In this document: positions 45,166-54,593 of the stretch, in pieces
How positions within the stretch are numbered: the first letter of the stretch is position 1
Layout: each line of letters opens with the position of its first letter
Assembly (NCBI GenBank): GCA_963731585.1
Contig: CAVSWC010000003.1
Location: 1,166,190 to 1,230,189, forward strand
DNA: 64,000 bases
Source: CANKHA01 sp963731585
Lineage (GTDB): Bacteria > Pseudomonadota > Alphaproteobacteria > Rhizobiales > Xanthobacteraceae
Direction: 5' to 3'
Translations under genes and position numbers: made by a program
The notes under the pieces: model-generated
Told to the model about the DNA's origin: nothing
The model's input: only the letters and a program-made list of their open reading frames with translations
Databases searched by the model: none

Positions 45166-45200
45166 GCCCCATCGCCCTCAATCCCTTTTAACGCGCCGTG

Positions 45201-45957
45201 TTAGCGGACGGTCTGAGCTTCCGCAGCCGCTGCCGTCGGCGCGGTCGCGGTTTGCGGCTTGGCAGGCTTGGCAGCGCGCGGCTTAGCGGCCGCAGGTTTG
45301 GCTGGCTGTGCCCGGCAGCGGCGACCGTATCGATGGATTCGGCCTTATTGCCGTTCCTCCGTTCAGACTGGCTATGCCGCTGATGAAATCCTCGGGATAG
45401 AGTCCCGAGCTGGGGACCTTCAAGCCCATGGACTTCGCAACGTCGCCAACCCATGCATTGCAGTTGTAGAGAACGGCGTGCCAGAGCGGCGAATTCTTCT
45501 GCAGATGGCGGATATTGGCCGAAACCTTGGCGTATTCGTCTTCGGTGAGGAGAATGCGATAGCGTGCGGTGATGTATTCGTCCTCAGTATCGCCGTCGCT
45601 CCAGCCGTTCTCGGAAACCACGGGGATCACGTGGCCGATCATCCAGGGCACGGAGCTTTCTGTCGCGGGATGCAGGCCGGCGACCTGCTCCTTCGCTACC
45701 TGCCCGACTTGGCCGTTAGCATTCAGCTTCCCGTGCACCAAGAAGGTGTGGCCATAACTCAAGGCACTCCGGGAGCGGAATTCCACGAAGTAGCGTTTTG
45801 CCTCTGATTTTTGAGAAATTGAAATCGGAACAGCGCGTGACGCCGCTGCCGATTCTCGCGGATTTTCCTGCGCCATCGCTCCGGGAAGGAAAATCCCCCA
45901 GGACAGGGCGACAGCGCATAAAGCCGCCAGGTAGCTGATTTTCTTCTTTGCCTGCAT
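45201..45957 (-). CDS. Secreted protein with possible NlpC/P60-like core and Lys-Pro-Ala tail (one frameshift)
   Basis: Corrected for one extra base near 45310, this is 251 residues. The start MQAKKKISYLAALCAV gives a signal peptide ending near GAMAQE. The core has a histidine in LSYGHTFLVHGK and later a cysteine in LWHAVLYNCNAWVGDVAKSMG. A His before Cys order of this kind occurs in circularly permuted papain-like folds. The corrected C-terminus, from KPAAAKPRAAKPAK to AEAQTVR, is a repetitive low-complexity tail that could bind peptidoglycan or DNA. I do not recognise a named family. The enzymatic idea is inference. Confidence 0.7.
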
Positions 45958-46074
45958 CGCCGGTTCTCCAGAAGCGGGCATCGGCGGCCGCATCGGCATT
46001 CGCGGCGCAATACACGCTCTACTACGTGTCATACAAAACCGGCGCGAGCCGGGAAGCCCGCGACGAAACAAGAA

Positions 46075-46104
46075 TGGCGGGCCGGCTTTTACCCCGGCCC
46101 GCCA
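46075..46104 (-). terminator. Probable terminator after the small lipoprotein gene
   Basis: An 11-base-pair stem, TGGCGGGCCGG with CCGGCCCGCCA, has an eight-base loop. On the minus strand it is followed by the T-rich TTCTTGTTT. It lies 12 bases beyond the lipoprotein stop codon. Confidence 0.7.
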
Positions 46105-46116
46105 GTCAAGATTAGC

Positions 46117-46257
46117 TTAGCCCTTAGTGACGACGGCCGAAGGCGCAGGCGCCTTGCCTTTGCCCTTGCCGACAGGGGCTTTGCCCTTGCCAGCCACACA
46201 TCCAGCCAAGCTCGCCGCCACGAAGCAAGCGACCAAAGCAACCGCGATCTTTTTCAT
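46117..46257 (-). CDS. Small lipoprotein, 46 residues
   Basis: A short gene reading MKKIAVALVACFVAASLAGC at the N-terminus, a clean lipoprotein signal with lipobox SLAGC. The mature part is about 27 residues and basic (VAGKGKAPVGKGKGKAPAPS), with repeated GKGKAP units. The product should be a lipid-anchored, lysine-rich peptide of the cell envelope. It has its own terminator and lies between the secreted protein and the L,D-transpeptidase, so it could associate with peptidoglycan. The signal is clear, the function unknown. Confidence 0.8.
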   Translation of the reverse strand: MKKIAVALVACFVAASLAGCVAGKGKAPVGKGKGKAPAPSAVVTKG

Positions 46258-46417
46258 GGAGAACCCCTCTGCCACACCATGTTTGATAGGTAAAAACCCA
46301 CGATCCCATATAAGAGAAATCCGTCAGCGGTCGCTAGTGCATAAAAGCCACACTTCCCCCCCAAAAGTCGGCACTTCACACCTAGATTTTCCATGATTCC
46401 CGGGAACCAAAGAGCTT

Positions 46418-47023
46418 TTAGCGTTCCACGACAACCGGCGTCCCGACCGCGACTCGCTCGAACAGGTCCAGGATGTCCGAATTGAGCATCCGGATGCACC
46501 CGTAGGACACGAATCCGCCGACCGAGCCTGGACGGTTTGTGCCGTGAATGGCGTATTCACCGCCGGCAATCGTCAGGGCGGCGGCCCCCATCGGATTGTC
46601 CGGCGCGCCGCTCGGAATCACATAGGGAAGCTGCGGATTGTCGAGCCGGATCTCCTCCGGCGGCGACCAGGCCGGGCTGATGTATTTGCCGCTGATGGCC
46701 GACTGTCCGGACCACTGCTTGTCGGGACGGCCGACGCCGACCGGATAGCGCACCGCCTTGCCGTCGCCGAGCACGTAATAGAGCCGTCTTTCGCGCGTTT
46801 TGACCACAATGGTGCCCGGGCTATAGCCGCCCAGACTCACCGTGCCGCGCTCGGATTTTTGCGCTTTCTTCGCTGCATCTTTGGCGGAAGGGATTGCATC
46901 TGGCGGGCTCGGATCGCCCAGCCTCGCAAGGACCTGGGCCTGTGGGGCGGAAAGCGGCACACCGAGAGCCAAGCCCAGCAAGCCAATGCTCACCAGGGCA
47001 CGAATGCCGTTCCTGCGATTCAT
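46418..47023 (-). CDS. L,D-transpeptidase (YkuD family)
   Basis: A 201-residue exported enzyme. It starts MNRRNGIRALVSIGLLGLA and has a signal peptide ending near APQAQ. The YkuD catalytic pattern is complete: the EYAIHGTNRPGSVG segment supplies the histidine, and SYGCIRMLNSDILDLF the catalytic cysteine. It forms 3-3 crosslinks in peptidoglycan or attaches proteins to it. The linker between signal and catalytic domain is rich in alanine and lysine. It is a single gene near other envelope genes. Confidence 0.93.
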   Translation of the reverse strand: MNRRNGIRALVSIGLLGLALGVPLSAPQAQVLARLGDPSPPDAIPSAKDAAKKAQKSERGTVSLGGYSPGTIVVKTRERRLYYVLGDGKAVRYPVGVGRPDKQWSGQSAISGKYISPAWSPPEEIRLDNPQLPYVIPSGAPDNPMGAAALTIAGGEYAIHGTNRPGSVGGFVSYGCIRMLNSDILDLFERVAVGTPVVVER

Positions 47024-47187
47024 CGCTAAACCCCACCCCAAATCAATTCAGCTCGATACCCACGACGGCATAGTCGGCCGGCGTCGGACGTGATGATTCT
47101 AAGCGCCAAACATTGCTCAGGAGGCAGTCTGTTCGTAGCACCGCCAATAATTTTGCTGACTGCGGTAAATCCGCCACGCCGGATGGC

Positions 47188-47772
47188 TTAGTAAAGCCCC
47201 GGTATCAGCCGTTTGGTGCGCGCCATATAGGCCCGGTAGTCGTCACCAAAGGTGTCGAGCATCAGCTGCTCCTCCTGGCCGACCCGGAGGAAATACAGAA
47301 TTCCGAAGCCGAGCAGCCCTGAAAGTCCGGCTACCCAATTGGGCAGCAACAATGCCTGCGCCACCGCCCAAAGCCAGAAGGCCGTGTACATGGGATGCCG
47401 CACGTTCCGGTAGACGCCCTCGGTGATCAGCCGGTGATCCTGGCGCACATCAAGGCTGACCGACCAATTACGGCCAAGGGCGCGGTGGGTGGCCAAGAAC
47501 ATGGCGAAGGCAGCAATCGCCACGAGCAGACCCAGCCAGGCCTGCGTCGGTCGGAATGGATAATCGGCAAATTGCGGAAACCCGGTCGCCACATAGAGCA
47601 AGGGCAGGATTCCCAACCCGGTCAGCGAGATCAGCAGCAGCGCGATTTCGCGCCCGCCGCGGGCGCTGCGAATAACTGGCGTGCGCCGCGCGCGGCGCGC
47701 ATGGGGATAGCGGATAGCGTACCAGGCCACGGCGAGCAGGACATAGATCGCCTTGGCAATGGCAGGAGTCAT
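47188..47772 (-). CDS. Isoprenylcysteine carboxyl methyltransferase-family membrane protein
   Basis: A 194-residue protein with four to five membrane segments. The C-terminal family motif is clear: ITEGVYRNVRHPMYTAFWLW, followed by the EEQLMLDTFGDDYRAYMARTKRLIPGLY end. These residues bind S-adenosylmethionine in the ICMT/PEMT fold. The bacterial substrate is unknown, and true isoprenylcysteine is unlikely. Its ATG overlaps the stop of the membrane hydrolase gene (ATGA). It is last in a probable operon. Confidence 0.85.
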   Translation of the reverse strand: MTPAIAKAIYVLLAVAWYAIRYPHARRARRTPVIRSARGGREIALLLISLTGLGILPLLYVATGFPQFADYPFRPTQAWLGLLVAIAAFAMFLATHRALGRNWSVSLDVRQDHRLITEGVYRNVRHPMYTAFWLWAVAQALLLPNWVAGLSGLLGFGILYFLRVGQEEQLMLDTFGDDYRAYMARTKRLIPGLY

Positions 47773-48947
47773 GCAGACGCCCCTTCTATGAGCGCGCCGT
47801 CCGGGCCGATCGCGGAGAGCGCGCCGAGGCCGCGCACCTGCCGCTCCGCGCTCAGCGGGCCGCACACCAGCATGAAATAATCATATGCGTTACGAATGTT
47901 GTTTCCGCTCACGAATTGCAGATGCATGCGGAGGGGACGATAGCGGATGCGCTTGTAGATGGCCGGATCGAGCATGTGCCGGATCCGCACCATGCGCACC
48001 AGCGGCACGTTCCGTGTCGGCAGCCCCATCGCGCTGAGCGGATCGCGCTTGTAGAAATTCATGATGTCGGAGATGGCCTGATAGTCGCCCCAGAAGATTC
48101 CGGGCGCGGAAGCGACGCACTCGACGGAAGCGCGGAAACGCGCCGCGGACGCGTGGAGTCCGATTTTCAGGATCGAGGAGCCCACTGAAATCAAGGCGAC
48201 GCGCGCGCCTTTCTGGCCGAGCTCCGGCTCGAGTTGAAGCGCGCGGTCGAGCACATCGATGGCCAGCATTGCCCCGAGGCTGTGGCCGATCACCACGACC
48301 TCGTCATACTTGCCCTCACGTGCTGCTTCGACGACTTCCCGCGCTGTGCGGCCGAGTTTGGCTTCCATGGCCGGATCGCCCGCGCGCACATAGACGCGGG
48401 AAAAAATCCAATCGTCGAACAGAAGGTGCAGAAACAGTCGCCGTCCCGGCCATTGCCAGAGCAGGGCGAAGATGGCGAGCGCGACCGCGAGGCCGGCCAG
48501 CAAATAGCCGCTCGCACTCGCGGCATAGCGGCCAATGGATATGGCGAGCGCCGCCAGCGCCGCGAACATGACGAAGGGATAGAGGAAAAATCCCGCATAA
48601 CGCCAGTTGGCGCGCAGGTATCGTGGCAACGCATTGACTGCAAAATCGAGGAACGCCAACAGCCCTTGCGGAATGCGCAGCCACGTCGGCTTCTCCGCCA
48701 GCGCTTCGATCACATCGTTCCAGGCCACCAGGCGAAAATTCGTCTCGACGCTCCAGTTCGGGCCCGACGCGGTGACCCTCCAGGTCTCATCGTTCGCACC
48801 GATGTCGGAAACCGCAGCCTGCGCCGACCAGGTTTTTTCGAAGCGGCGCAGCTCTCGCGTAAAGCGTCGCTTCACCGCCGCTGGCGGCGCGGGATCAAAG
48901 CCTGGCAGATGAAACACCCGCCGTTTCCGGATCACGGCGTCGGTCAT
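47769..48947 (-). CDS. Membrane alpha/beta hydrolase of unknown function
   Basis: A 392-residue protein. The start MTDAVIRKRRVFHLPG follows the hyuB stop closely. An earlier GTG at 48956 is possible. The N-terminal domain is soluble. Two to three membrane segments lie at residues 115-170. A nucleophile elbow VVVIGHSLGAMLAIDVLDRAL follows at about residue 230. The rest contains SVGSSILKIGLH. The gene overlaps or abuts both neighbours, so it belongs to the hyuA-hyuB transcript. The frame upstream of it, inside hyuB, is not part of this gene. Confidence 0.75.
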   Translation of the reverse strand: MTDAVIRKRRVFHLPGFDPAPPAAVKRRFTRELRRFEKTWSAQAAVSDIGANDETWRVTASGPNWSVETNFRLVAWNDVIEALAEKPTWLRIPQGLLAFLDFAVNALPRYLRANWRYAGFFLYPFVMFAALAALAISIGRYAASASGYLLAGLAVALAIFALLWQWPGRRLFLHLLFDDWIFSRVYVRAGDPAMEAKLGRTAREVVEAAREGKYDEVVVIGHSLGAMLAIDVLDRALQLEPELGQKGARVALISVGSSILKIGLHASAARFRASVECVASAPGIFWGDYQAISDIMNFYKRDPLSAMGLPTRNVPLVRMVRIRHMLDPAIYKRIRYRPLRMHLQFVSGNNIRNAYDYFMLVCGPLSAERQVRGLGALSAIGPDGALIEGASA

Positions 48948-48952
48948 TCCAT

Positions 48953-50686
48953 TCACCGGGCTTTCGTGGCCGCGCGCCGCCTGGCAGTCGCGGCCTCGTC
49001 CACAGCGCGGCCGGCTTTGTCGATCACGACGCCATAATCGCGCTCGGCGGCTTGCATCGAGACATAACCCTGCGCCACGTCGGCCAGCACCTGCGCCGGA
49101 TCGCGCGCGAGCGGGTCGCCGAACCCGCCGCCGCCGGGTGTATCGAGCCGGAAGACGTCGCCTTCCTTCAGCGGATAATCGGCATAGCGCGTCGGCAGCC
49201 GCTTGGCCGCTGCTGTGTCGGGATTGATCCAGATATCGCCGGTGCGGCCGGTCTTTCCGCCGTGGCTGCCATGCGGCGGGATCGTGTGCTTCATCGAGCG
49301 GATGGAGAAGCGCGCGTCGGCCAGGTTGAGATATTCGCGCCGCAAGCCCAGTCCGCCGCGGAACTGTCCCGGCGCCGCCCGAATCCTGGATCAATTCGAA
49401 CCGCGTCAGCCGCGTCGGGAATTCGCTTTCGATGATCTCCACCGGGGCGATCTTGGCGTTGCTCTGGTTGACGGTGATGCCGGAACCGCCGTCCTTTGCC
49501 GCCCGCGCGCCCGCGCCGCCGGCGAGGATCTCATATTGCACATAACCTTTGCCGGTATAGGTGCTGCGTCCGCCGATGACGATCGAACGGCTGCCGCTGC
49601 CGTCGGCGCGCGCGCGTCCCGGCACCACATGGCTGAGCGCAGCGAAGATCGCATCCACCACCGCGTGAACGGTCGGATTGTAGGTATTCACCGGCGCCGG
49701 GAAGCGGGGGTTGATCACGCTGCCTTCGCGCGCGGTGATGGTGAAAGCGTTGATCATCCCGCTGCAGACATACATATGCGGGTCGATCAGCGAGATCAGC
49801 GCATAGGCCGCGGCGGCCTGTGCCAGCGGCGGGCGGATATTCGCCGGCCCCTTGGTCTGATCGGCCGAGCCGCTGAAATCGAAATGGATGCTGTCGCCTT
49901 TTTTCTCCACCACCACATGCACCCGCACCGGCGTATTGAGATCGATGCCGTCGTCATCGACCAGGCGCTCGGCTTCGAAACGGCCGTCCTTCCATTCGGC
50001 GACGGCGCCGCGCAGGCGCTGCTCGGAGAGCTCGAACAGGCGCGCGTAGCAGGCCTCGATCTTTTCCTTGCCGTATTTGCCCACGAGCTCGATCAGCCGC
50101 TGTTCGCCCAGGCGCCCCGAACCGACCTGACCGCGGATGTCGCCGAGCACCAGTTCGGGCGTGCGGCTATTGGCGGCGATGATGCGCTCGATGTCGCCGG
50201 AGGTGACGCCGCGGCTCTGGTAGCGCACGGCGGGAAGATGCAGGCCTTCGTTGAAGGTCTCGCGCGCCTGGCCGGAGCAGCTGCCCGGCACCGGACCGCC
50301 GATGTCGCTCTTATGCGCGATGCTGCCGCCGAAACCGAACAGCTTGATCCGCGACGAAGATCGGCGTGATCACCGCCATGTCCGGCGCATGCGGGCTGCC
50401 GCCCTGATAGGGATGGTTGATCAGGAAGGCATCACCTTCGGCGATGTCGTCGCCGAATTCTTTCAGCACCGCCGCGCAGCAGGCCGGGAAGGCGCCGATA
50501 TGCAGCGGCAGCACCACGTGCTGCGCCACCACTTCGCCCTTGGCATTCATCAGCGCGCAGGATGCGTCCTGCGATTCCCGCACGATGGTGGAAAAGCCGG
50601 TGCGGAACAGCGAATTCTGCATCTCCTGCACGATGCCGGAGAGGCTCGCCTTTGACGACTTCGAGATCGACCGCGTCGATGTGCAT
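48953..50686 (-). CDS. Hydantoinase B/oxoprolinase family subunit (three frameshifts)
   Basis: Corrected for extra bases near 50650, 50345 and 49385, this is 576 residues. It starts MHIDAVDLEVVK and shows the HyuB hallmarks IVRESQDASCALMNAKGEVV, DAFLINHPYQGGSPHAPDM, RGVTSGDIERIIAANSRTPEL, and DFSGSADQTKGPANI. The end includes LDTPGGGGFGDPLARDP. With HyuA it forms an ATP-dependent hydantoinase, oxoprolinase or acetone-carboxylase-like enzyme. It follows hyuA after a gap that carries a palindromic repeat. The family is certain, the substrate unknown. Confidence 0.9.
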
Positions 50687-50706
50687 GAGGATACCTCACT
50701 CTCCAC

Positions 50707-50804
50707 GTCATTCCGGGGCGCCGCGCAGCGGCGAGCCCGGAATCCATAGCCACGATCGGGGAGATGGATTCCGGGTTCGCGCCTTCGGCGCGCCCCGGAA
50801 TGAC
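50707..50804. repeat. Palindromic REP-like element between hyuA and hyuB
   Basis: A 98-base inverted repeat. The outer 15 bases GTCATTCCGGGGCGC pair perfectly with GCGCCCCGGAATGAC at the other end, and inner blocks GAATCCAT and ATGGATTC are also inverted. Each half also folds by itself. Similar GTCATTCCGGGG elements are common between genes in Bradyrhizobium relatives. It sits inside the hyuA-hyuB transcript and may adjust their ratio. Confidence 0.85.
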
Positions 50805-50824
50805 AAAGACCTAAATACAGTCCA

Positions 50825-52889
50825 TCACCGCTCCTGCGTCACGATCAAATTTTTCCATTCGTCCACCCGCACCGTCTGGCCCGGGCAGATCACGGTGGTG
50901 CAGTCGAACTGGTCGAGCACCGCCGGCCCGCTGAAGGTCAAGCCCACGTCCAGCTTCTCGCGCTGATAGATCGGGCAATCGATGGTTCTGCCGTCGAATC
51001 GCAGCTTTGCGCCTTTCGCGCACCGCATCTTTCAGCGCGGTGCCGGTGCGCTCAAAGCGCGGCATCTCCACCGGCGGCACCATGCCGACGCCGCGGACGC
51101 GATAGGAGACGATCTCGACCGGCTCTTCCGGCGCCATATGGCCGAACATGCCGCGGTGCACCTCGTCAAAGGATTTGCGCAGGGCTCGCAGCCCTTCTGC
51201 GGTCATCATCTCCGGCTCGCAGGGGATGGTGATTTCATAGCCCTGGCCGGCATAGCGCATATCGAGCGAGCGCTGGATGCGGATGGTGTCGGGGGCGAAG
51301 CCGTCGGCGCGCAGATCGTCCAGCGCCTGCGAGACAAGCTGATCGAACATATCGGTCAAGTCTTCGGCCGCCATCTCGGCCAGCGCCGTCATGCGCGACT
51401 GGATATAGTCGTGCTTGACGTCGGACATCACCAGGCCGATGGCGGAATAGACGCCGGGATAGAGCGGCACGATGACTCCAGCCATGCCGAGGTCGCGCGC
51501 GATCCGGCAGGCATGCACCGGGCCGGCGCCACCGAACGCCAGCAGCATGAAATCGCGCAGGTCATGCCCTCGCATGGTGGAAATGGCCTTGATCGCTTCC
51601 GCCATCTTCACATCGATGATGCGCACGATGCCTTCGGCGGCATCCGCCAAGTCCATCGACAGCGGTTTGCAAACCACCTCCTCGATCGCCGCACGCGCCT
51701 TGCCGGCGTCGAGATGCATTTTGCCCCCGAGGAAATTGTCCTCGCCGAGATAGCCGAGCACGACATTGCAGTCGGTGATGGTCGGCACCTTGCCGCCGCG
51801 CGAATAGCAGGCCGGGCCGGGCACCGCGCCGGCGCTTTCGGGGCCGACTTCGAGCGCGCCGAAACGGTCCACCTTGGCGATGGTGCCGCCGCCCGCGCTC
51901 ACCGTGTTGATGTCCATCATGGGCACCGCGATGTCGCGGCCTTCGATCTTGCCGCGGCTGGAGAGGAATGGCTCGCCGTCCTTGATCAGAGCGACGTCGC
52001 AGGAGGTGCCGCCCATGTCGAAGGTGATGATGTTCTGCATCCCGGTCATGCGGCAGGCATAGGCGCCCGCGGTCACGCCGCCGGCGGGCCCGGACAGCAC
52101 GGTCGTAACCGCCTTGCGCGCAGCGGCGTCGAATGTCGACATGCCGCCGTTCGATTGCATGATGTATTTCTGTTTGGTGTGGATACCGGCTCCGGTCAGC
52201 CGCTGCTCCAGTTGAGCAATGTAATGCGCGAGGATCGGTTGCAGGTAAGCGTTGATCACCGTCGTGCTGAGCCGGTAATACTCGCGGATCTGCGGCAGGA
52301 TTTCCGACGAAAGAGAAATCGCGCAGCCCGGCATTTCCTCGCGGATGAGCTCCGCCACGCGCTGCTCGTGTTGCGGATGCAGAAATGAAAATAGCAGGCA
52401 GACGGCGAGCGATTCGACCTTCTGCTCCTTGAGCCTGCGCAGAGTTTGCCGCAGCGCCGCCTCGTCCAGCTCCCGCAGCACGGTACCGCGGAAATCGATG
52501 CGCTCCCTCACCTCTCCCGTCGCGCTGGGCGCAACCAGCAGCGTCGGCTTGTCGTACATCACGTCGAAAATCGCAGCGCCATAGGGCCGCGCCTGCTCGC
52601 CGACGGGATAGACGGCGCTGAAGCCTTCGGTCACCAGGAGCCCGGTGGCGACGCCCTTGCCTTCCAGCAGCGCATTGGTGCCGACCGTGGTGCCGTGACA
52701 GAAATAGCTGATCTCGTCCGCGCGCACGCCTTTGGCCAGCAGTATCTCGAGGCCGTGCAAAATCGCGCGTGAAGGGTCGTCCGGCGTGGACGGCACCTTG
52801 CTGATCGAAACCTCGCGGGTTTCCTCATTCAGATAGACGAAATCGGAAAATGTCCCGCCCGTGTCGACCGTTACGCGGTAACGCCCCAT
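50825..52889 (-). CDS. Hydantoinase A/oxoprolinase family subunit (one frameshift)
   Basis: Corrected for one extra base near 51020, this is 687 residues starting MGRYRVTVDTGGTFSDFVYL. The actin-like ATPase motifs are GGTFSDFV near the N-terminus and NIITFDMGGTSCDVALI near residue 280. The NGGMSTFDAAARKAVTTVLSGPAGGV region and AFGGAGPVHACRIARDLG are diagnostic. The corrected end reads SGPAVLDQFDCTTVICPGQTV. It is the ATPase subunit partnered with hyuB. Likely substrates are cyclic amides or ketones. No transporter is directly attached. Confidence 0.92.
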
Positions 52890-53052
52890 TCCTAAATGCC
52901 CTCTTGTTCTCCGATCCTTTGCGCACTTCTTCCTAGCGCAGGCTGGGCGGAGAGGGAAACAGCGTCGAAAACCGCTCACGACGGCGGCTCGACTCCGGCC
53001 TACCCTGGCGATAGGAATGGCCCAAGAGTTCACAAAACAAGGCAGTTGATGG

Positions 53053-53802
53053 ATGAAGCTGAAAGATCAGGTGGCGATCGTCACGGGCGGCGGCCGTAAT
53101 ATCGGCGAGGAAATCGCCAAGCTGTTTGCCGCCGAAGGCGCCAGGATCGCGATCTTCGACATGGACAAGGCGCGCGGAGAAAAGGTCGCAGCCGGGATTA
53201 GCGGCTCCGGGGGAGACGCCGCCGCTTTCGTGGTGGACGTGTCAAAGGGGGCGGACGTGGAGCGTGGCGTGGCCGACGTCGCCAAACGCTTCGGCCGGAT
53301 CGATATCCTGATCAACAATGTGGCGATATCCGACAACAAGACCATCATCGACCTGACGGAAGAGGAATGGGACCGCGTGATGAGCGTCACCCTGAAGGGT
53401 CCGTTCCTGATGGGGAAGTTCGTCGCCAAGCAGATGATCGCGCAGGGCTCGGGCGGCAAGATGGTGAATATCGCCTCGACCTCGGGCTGGCGCGGGCGGC
53501 CGCGTGCCATCGCCTATACCACGGCCAAGGGCGGGGTGATCAACCTGACCCGCAGCATGGCGGTGCAGCTCGCGCCGTATAACATCCGCGTCAATTCGGT
53601 CTCGCCCAACAAGGCCGGCTCGCCGGTAGGCCGGGACGAGTTCAATCCCGACCGGCCGATCACCAACCTGCTCAAGCGGTCGGTCGAGCCCACCGACGTC
53701 GCCAAGGCCGTGCTGTTTCTGGTATCCGATGACGCCACTTTCGTGCTGGGCGAGAACCTGTTCGTCGACGGCGGGGTGATGGCCGTCGATATTCCCAGCT
53801 AG
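53053..53802 (+). CDS. Short-chain dehydrogenase/reductase (SDR)
   Basis: A 249-residue NAD(P)-dependent oxidoreductase of classical SDR type. The nucleotide motif is VTGGGRNIGEEIA near residue 11, the structural motif is ILINNVAISDN, the catalytic serine is in NIASTSGWRG, and the YxxxK motif is AYTTAKGGVI. The cofactor-side residue after the second strand is Asp (IFDMDKARG), which favours NAD over NADP. It is divergent from hyuA (163-base gap) and is the first gene of the catabolic island. Confidence 0.93.
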   Translation: MKLKDQVAIVTGGGRNIGEEIAKLFAAEGARIAIFDMDKARGEKVAAGISGSGGDAAAFVVDVSKGADVERGVADVAKRFGRIDILINNVAISDNKTIIDLTEEEWDRVMSVTLKGPFLMGKFVAKQMIAQGSGGKMVNIASTSGWRGRPRAIAYTTAKGGVINLTRSMAVQLAPYNIRVNSVSPNKAGSPVGRDEFNPDRPITNLLKRSVEPTDVAKAVLFLVSDDATFVLGENLFVDGGVMAVDIPS

Positions 53803-53826
53803 GGAGTTCGTTCAGCAAAAAGCCTC

Positions 53827-53845
53827 CCCCGGACTTGATCCGGGG
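53827..53845. repeat. Short hairpin repeat, CCCCGGA/TCCGGGG
   Basis: A 7-base-pair stem, CCCCGGA with TCCGGGG, flanks CTTGA, 24 bases after the SDR stop. A related sequence, GCGGGCTTGACCCGC, occurs near 59790. No T-run follows, so it is listed as a repeat rather than a terminator. Confidence 0.55.
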
Positions 53846-53890
53846 TGGGCACCGGTTTTGCGTCCGAACGCGCTCTCGCTATAGAATGGC

Positions 53891-53934
53891 GCGTTTTCTT
53901 CACGCGAACGCGTTCCCACTTCGCTTGAAAACGC
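53891..53934. repeat. Inverted intergenic repeat GCGTTTTC/GAAAACGC
   Basis: GCGTTTTC at 53891-53898 pairs with GAAAACGC at 53927-53934 around CACGCGAACGCG. Sequences close to this, with CACTTCGCTTGAAAACGC, are familiar as intergenic repeats in Bradyrhizobium-like genomes (from memory). It lies between the SDR gene and the first cupin gene. Confidence 0.5.
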
Positions 53935-54002
53935 TTTTGGGAAACCGGGCTTGCGTTAAACTTCGCCGACAAACGCGCCACTGGCGCGCACAAGAGGATC
54001 GC

Positions 54003-54558
54003 ATGGGAAACAAAGCGCACGACCCGAACGTGGAGCGGACCTTCGTCCGCGCGCTCACCGGCAATTACGGCCTGAAGGACGAGCTAAAGCGGCTGCGCTC
54101 GATACCGCGCGTCATCAAGGGCAAGGACCTCAAGCTCGACGGCGGCCCGCAGCATTACAGCCGTCATTATATGGAGCCGGAGGACGGCCGTACCCAGACG
54201 CTGCATATTCACCTCGAGGAATATGCGCCGGGCGGCAAGACCTCCAAGCACGGCCATGTCAATGAGGCAGCTTTCTACATCCTCGACGGCAAGGGATACG
54301 AGATCCATGACGGCATCCGCTACGACTGGCAGGCGGGCGACGTGGCGATCGTGCACAACAACTGCGTCCATCAGCACTTCAACGCGAGCGACCGCGAGCC
54401 GGCGCGGTCCCTGGTGTTGAAGACCAAGCCGATGTACCTGTTCATGAACATGCTGTTCCAGCACACCGTGGAACGCGAGGAGAAGAACTCCGTCTGCGAC
54501 GCAGGGCAATTTCGTGCCGCGCGACGACGAGGAAAACTACAATCACCCGGCAGAATAA
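54003..54558 (+). CDS. Cupin-domain protein 1 of a tandem pair (one frameshift)
   Basis: Corrected for one extra base near 54507, this is 184 residues starting MGNKAHDPNVERTFV. The cupin metal motif is GKTSKHGHVNEAAFYILDGKGYE (KHGHxNE), and the second motif is GDVAIVHNNCVHQHFN. It ends with an acidic tail, RDDEENYNHPAE. Its sequence resembles ring-cleaving or decarboxylating cupins. The next gene encodes another cupin of similar layout, 35 bases on. The pair may form a heteromer. Exact activity is not assigned. Confidence 0.83.
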
Positions 54559-54593
54559 GCGGCGCGGTCAACCGGAAGCGAAGAGGTCTAGGA

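Noticed and set aside
47769..50291. A single 840-codon frame joining hyuB and the membrane hydrolase
   Set aside because: The join comes from an extra base near 49385. The true hyuB frame ends at 48953 and the hydrolase starts just after it, so it is not a natural fusion.
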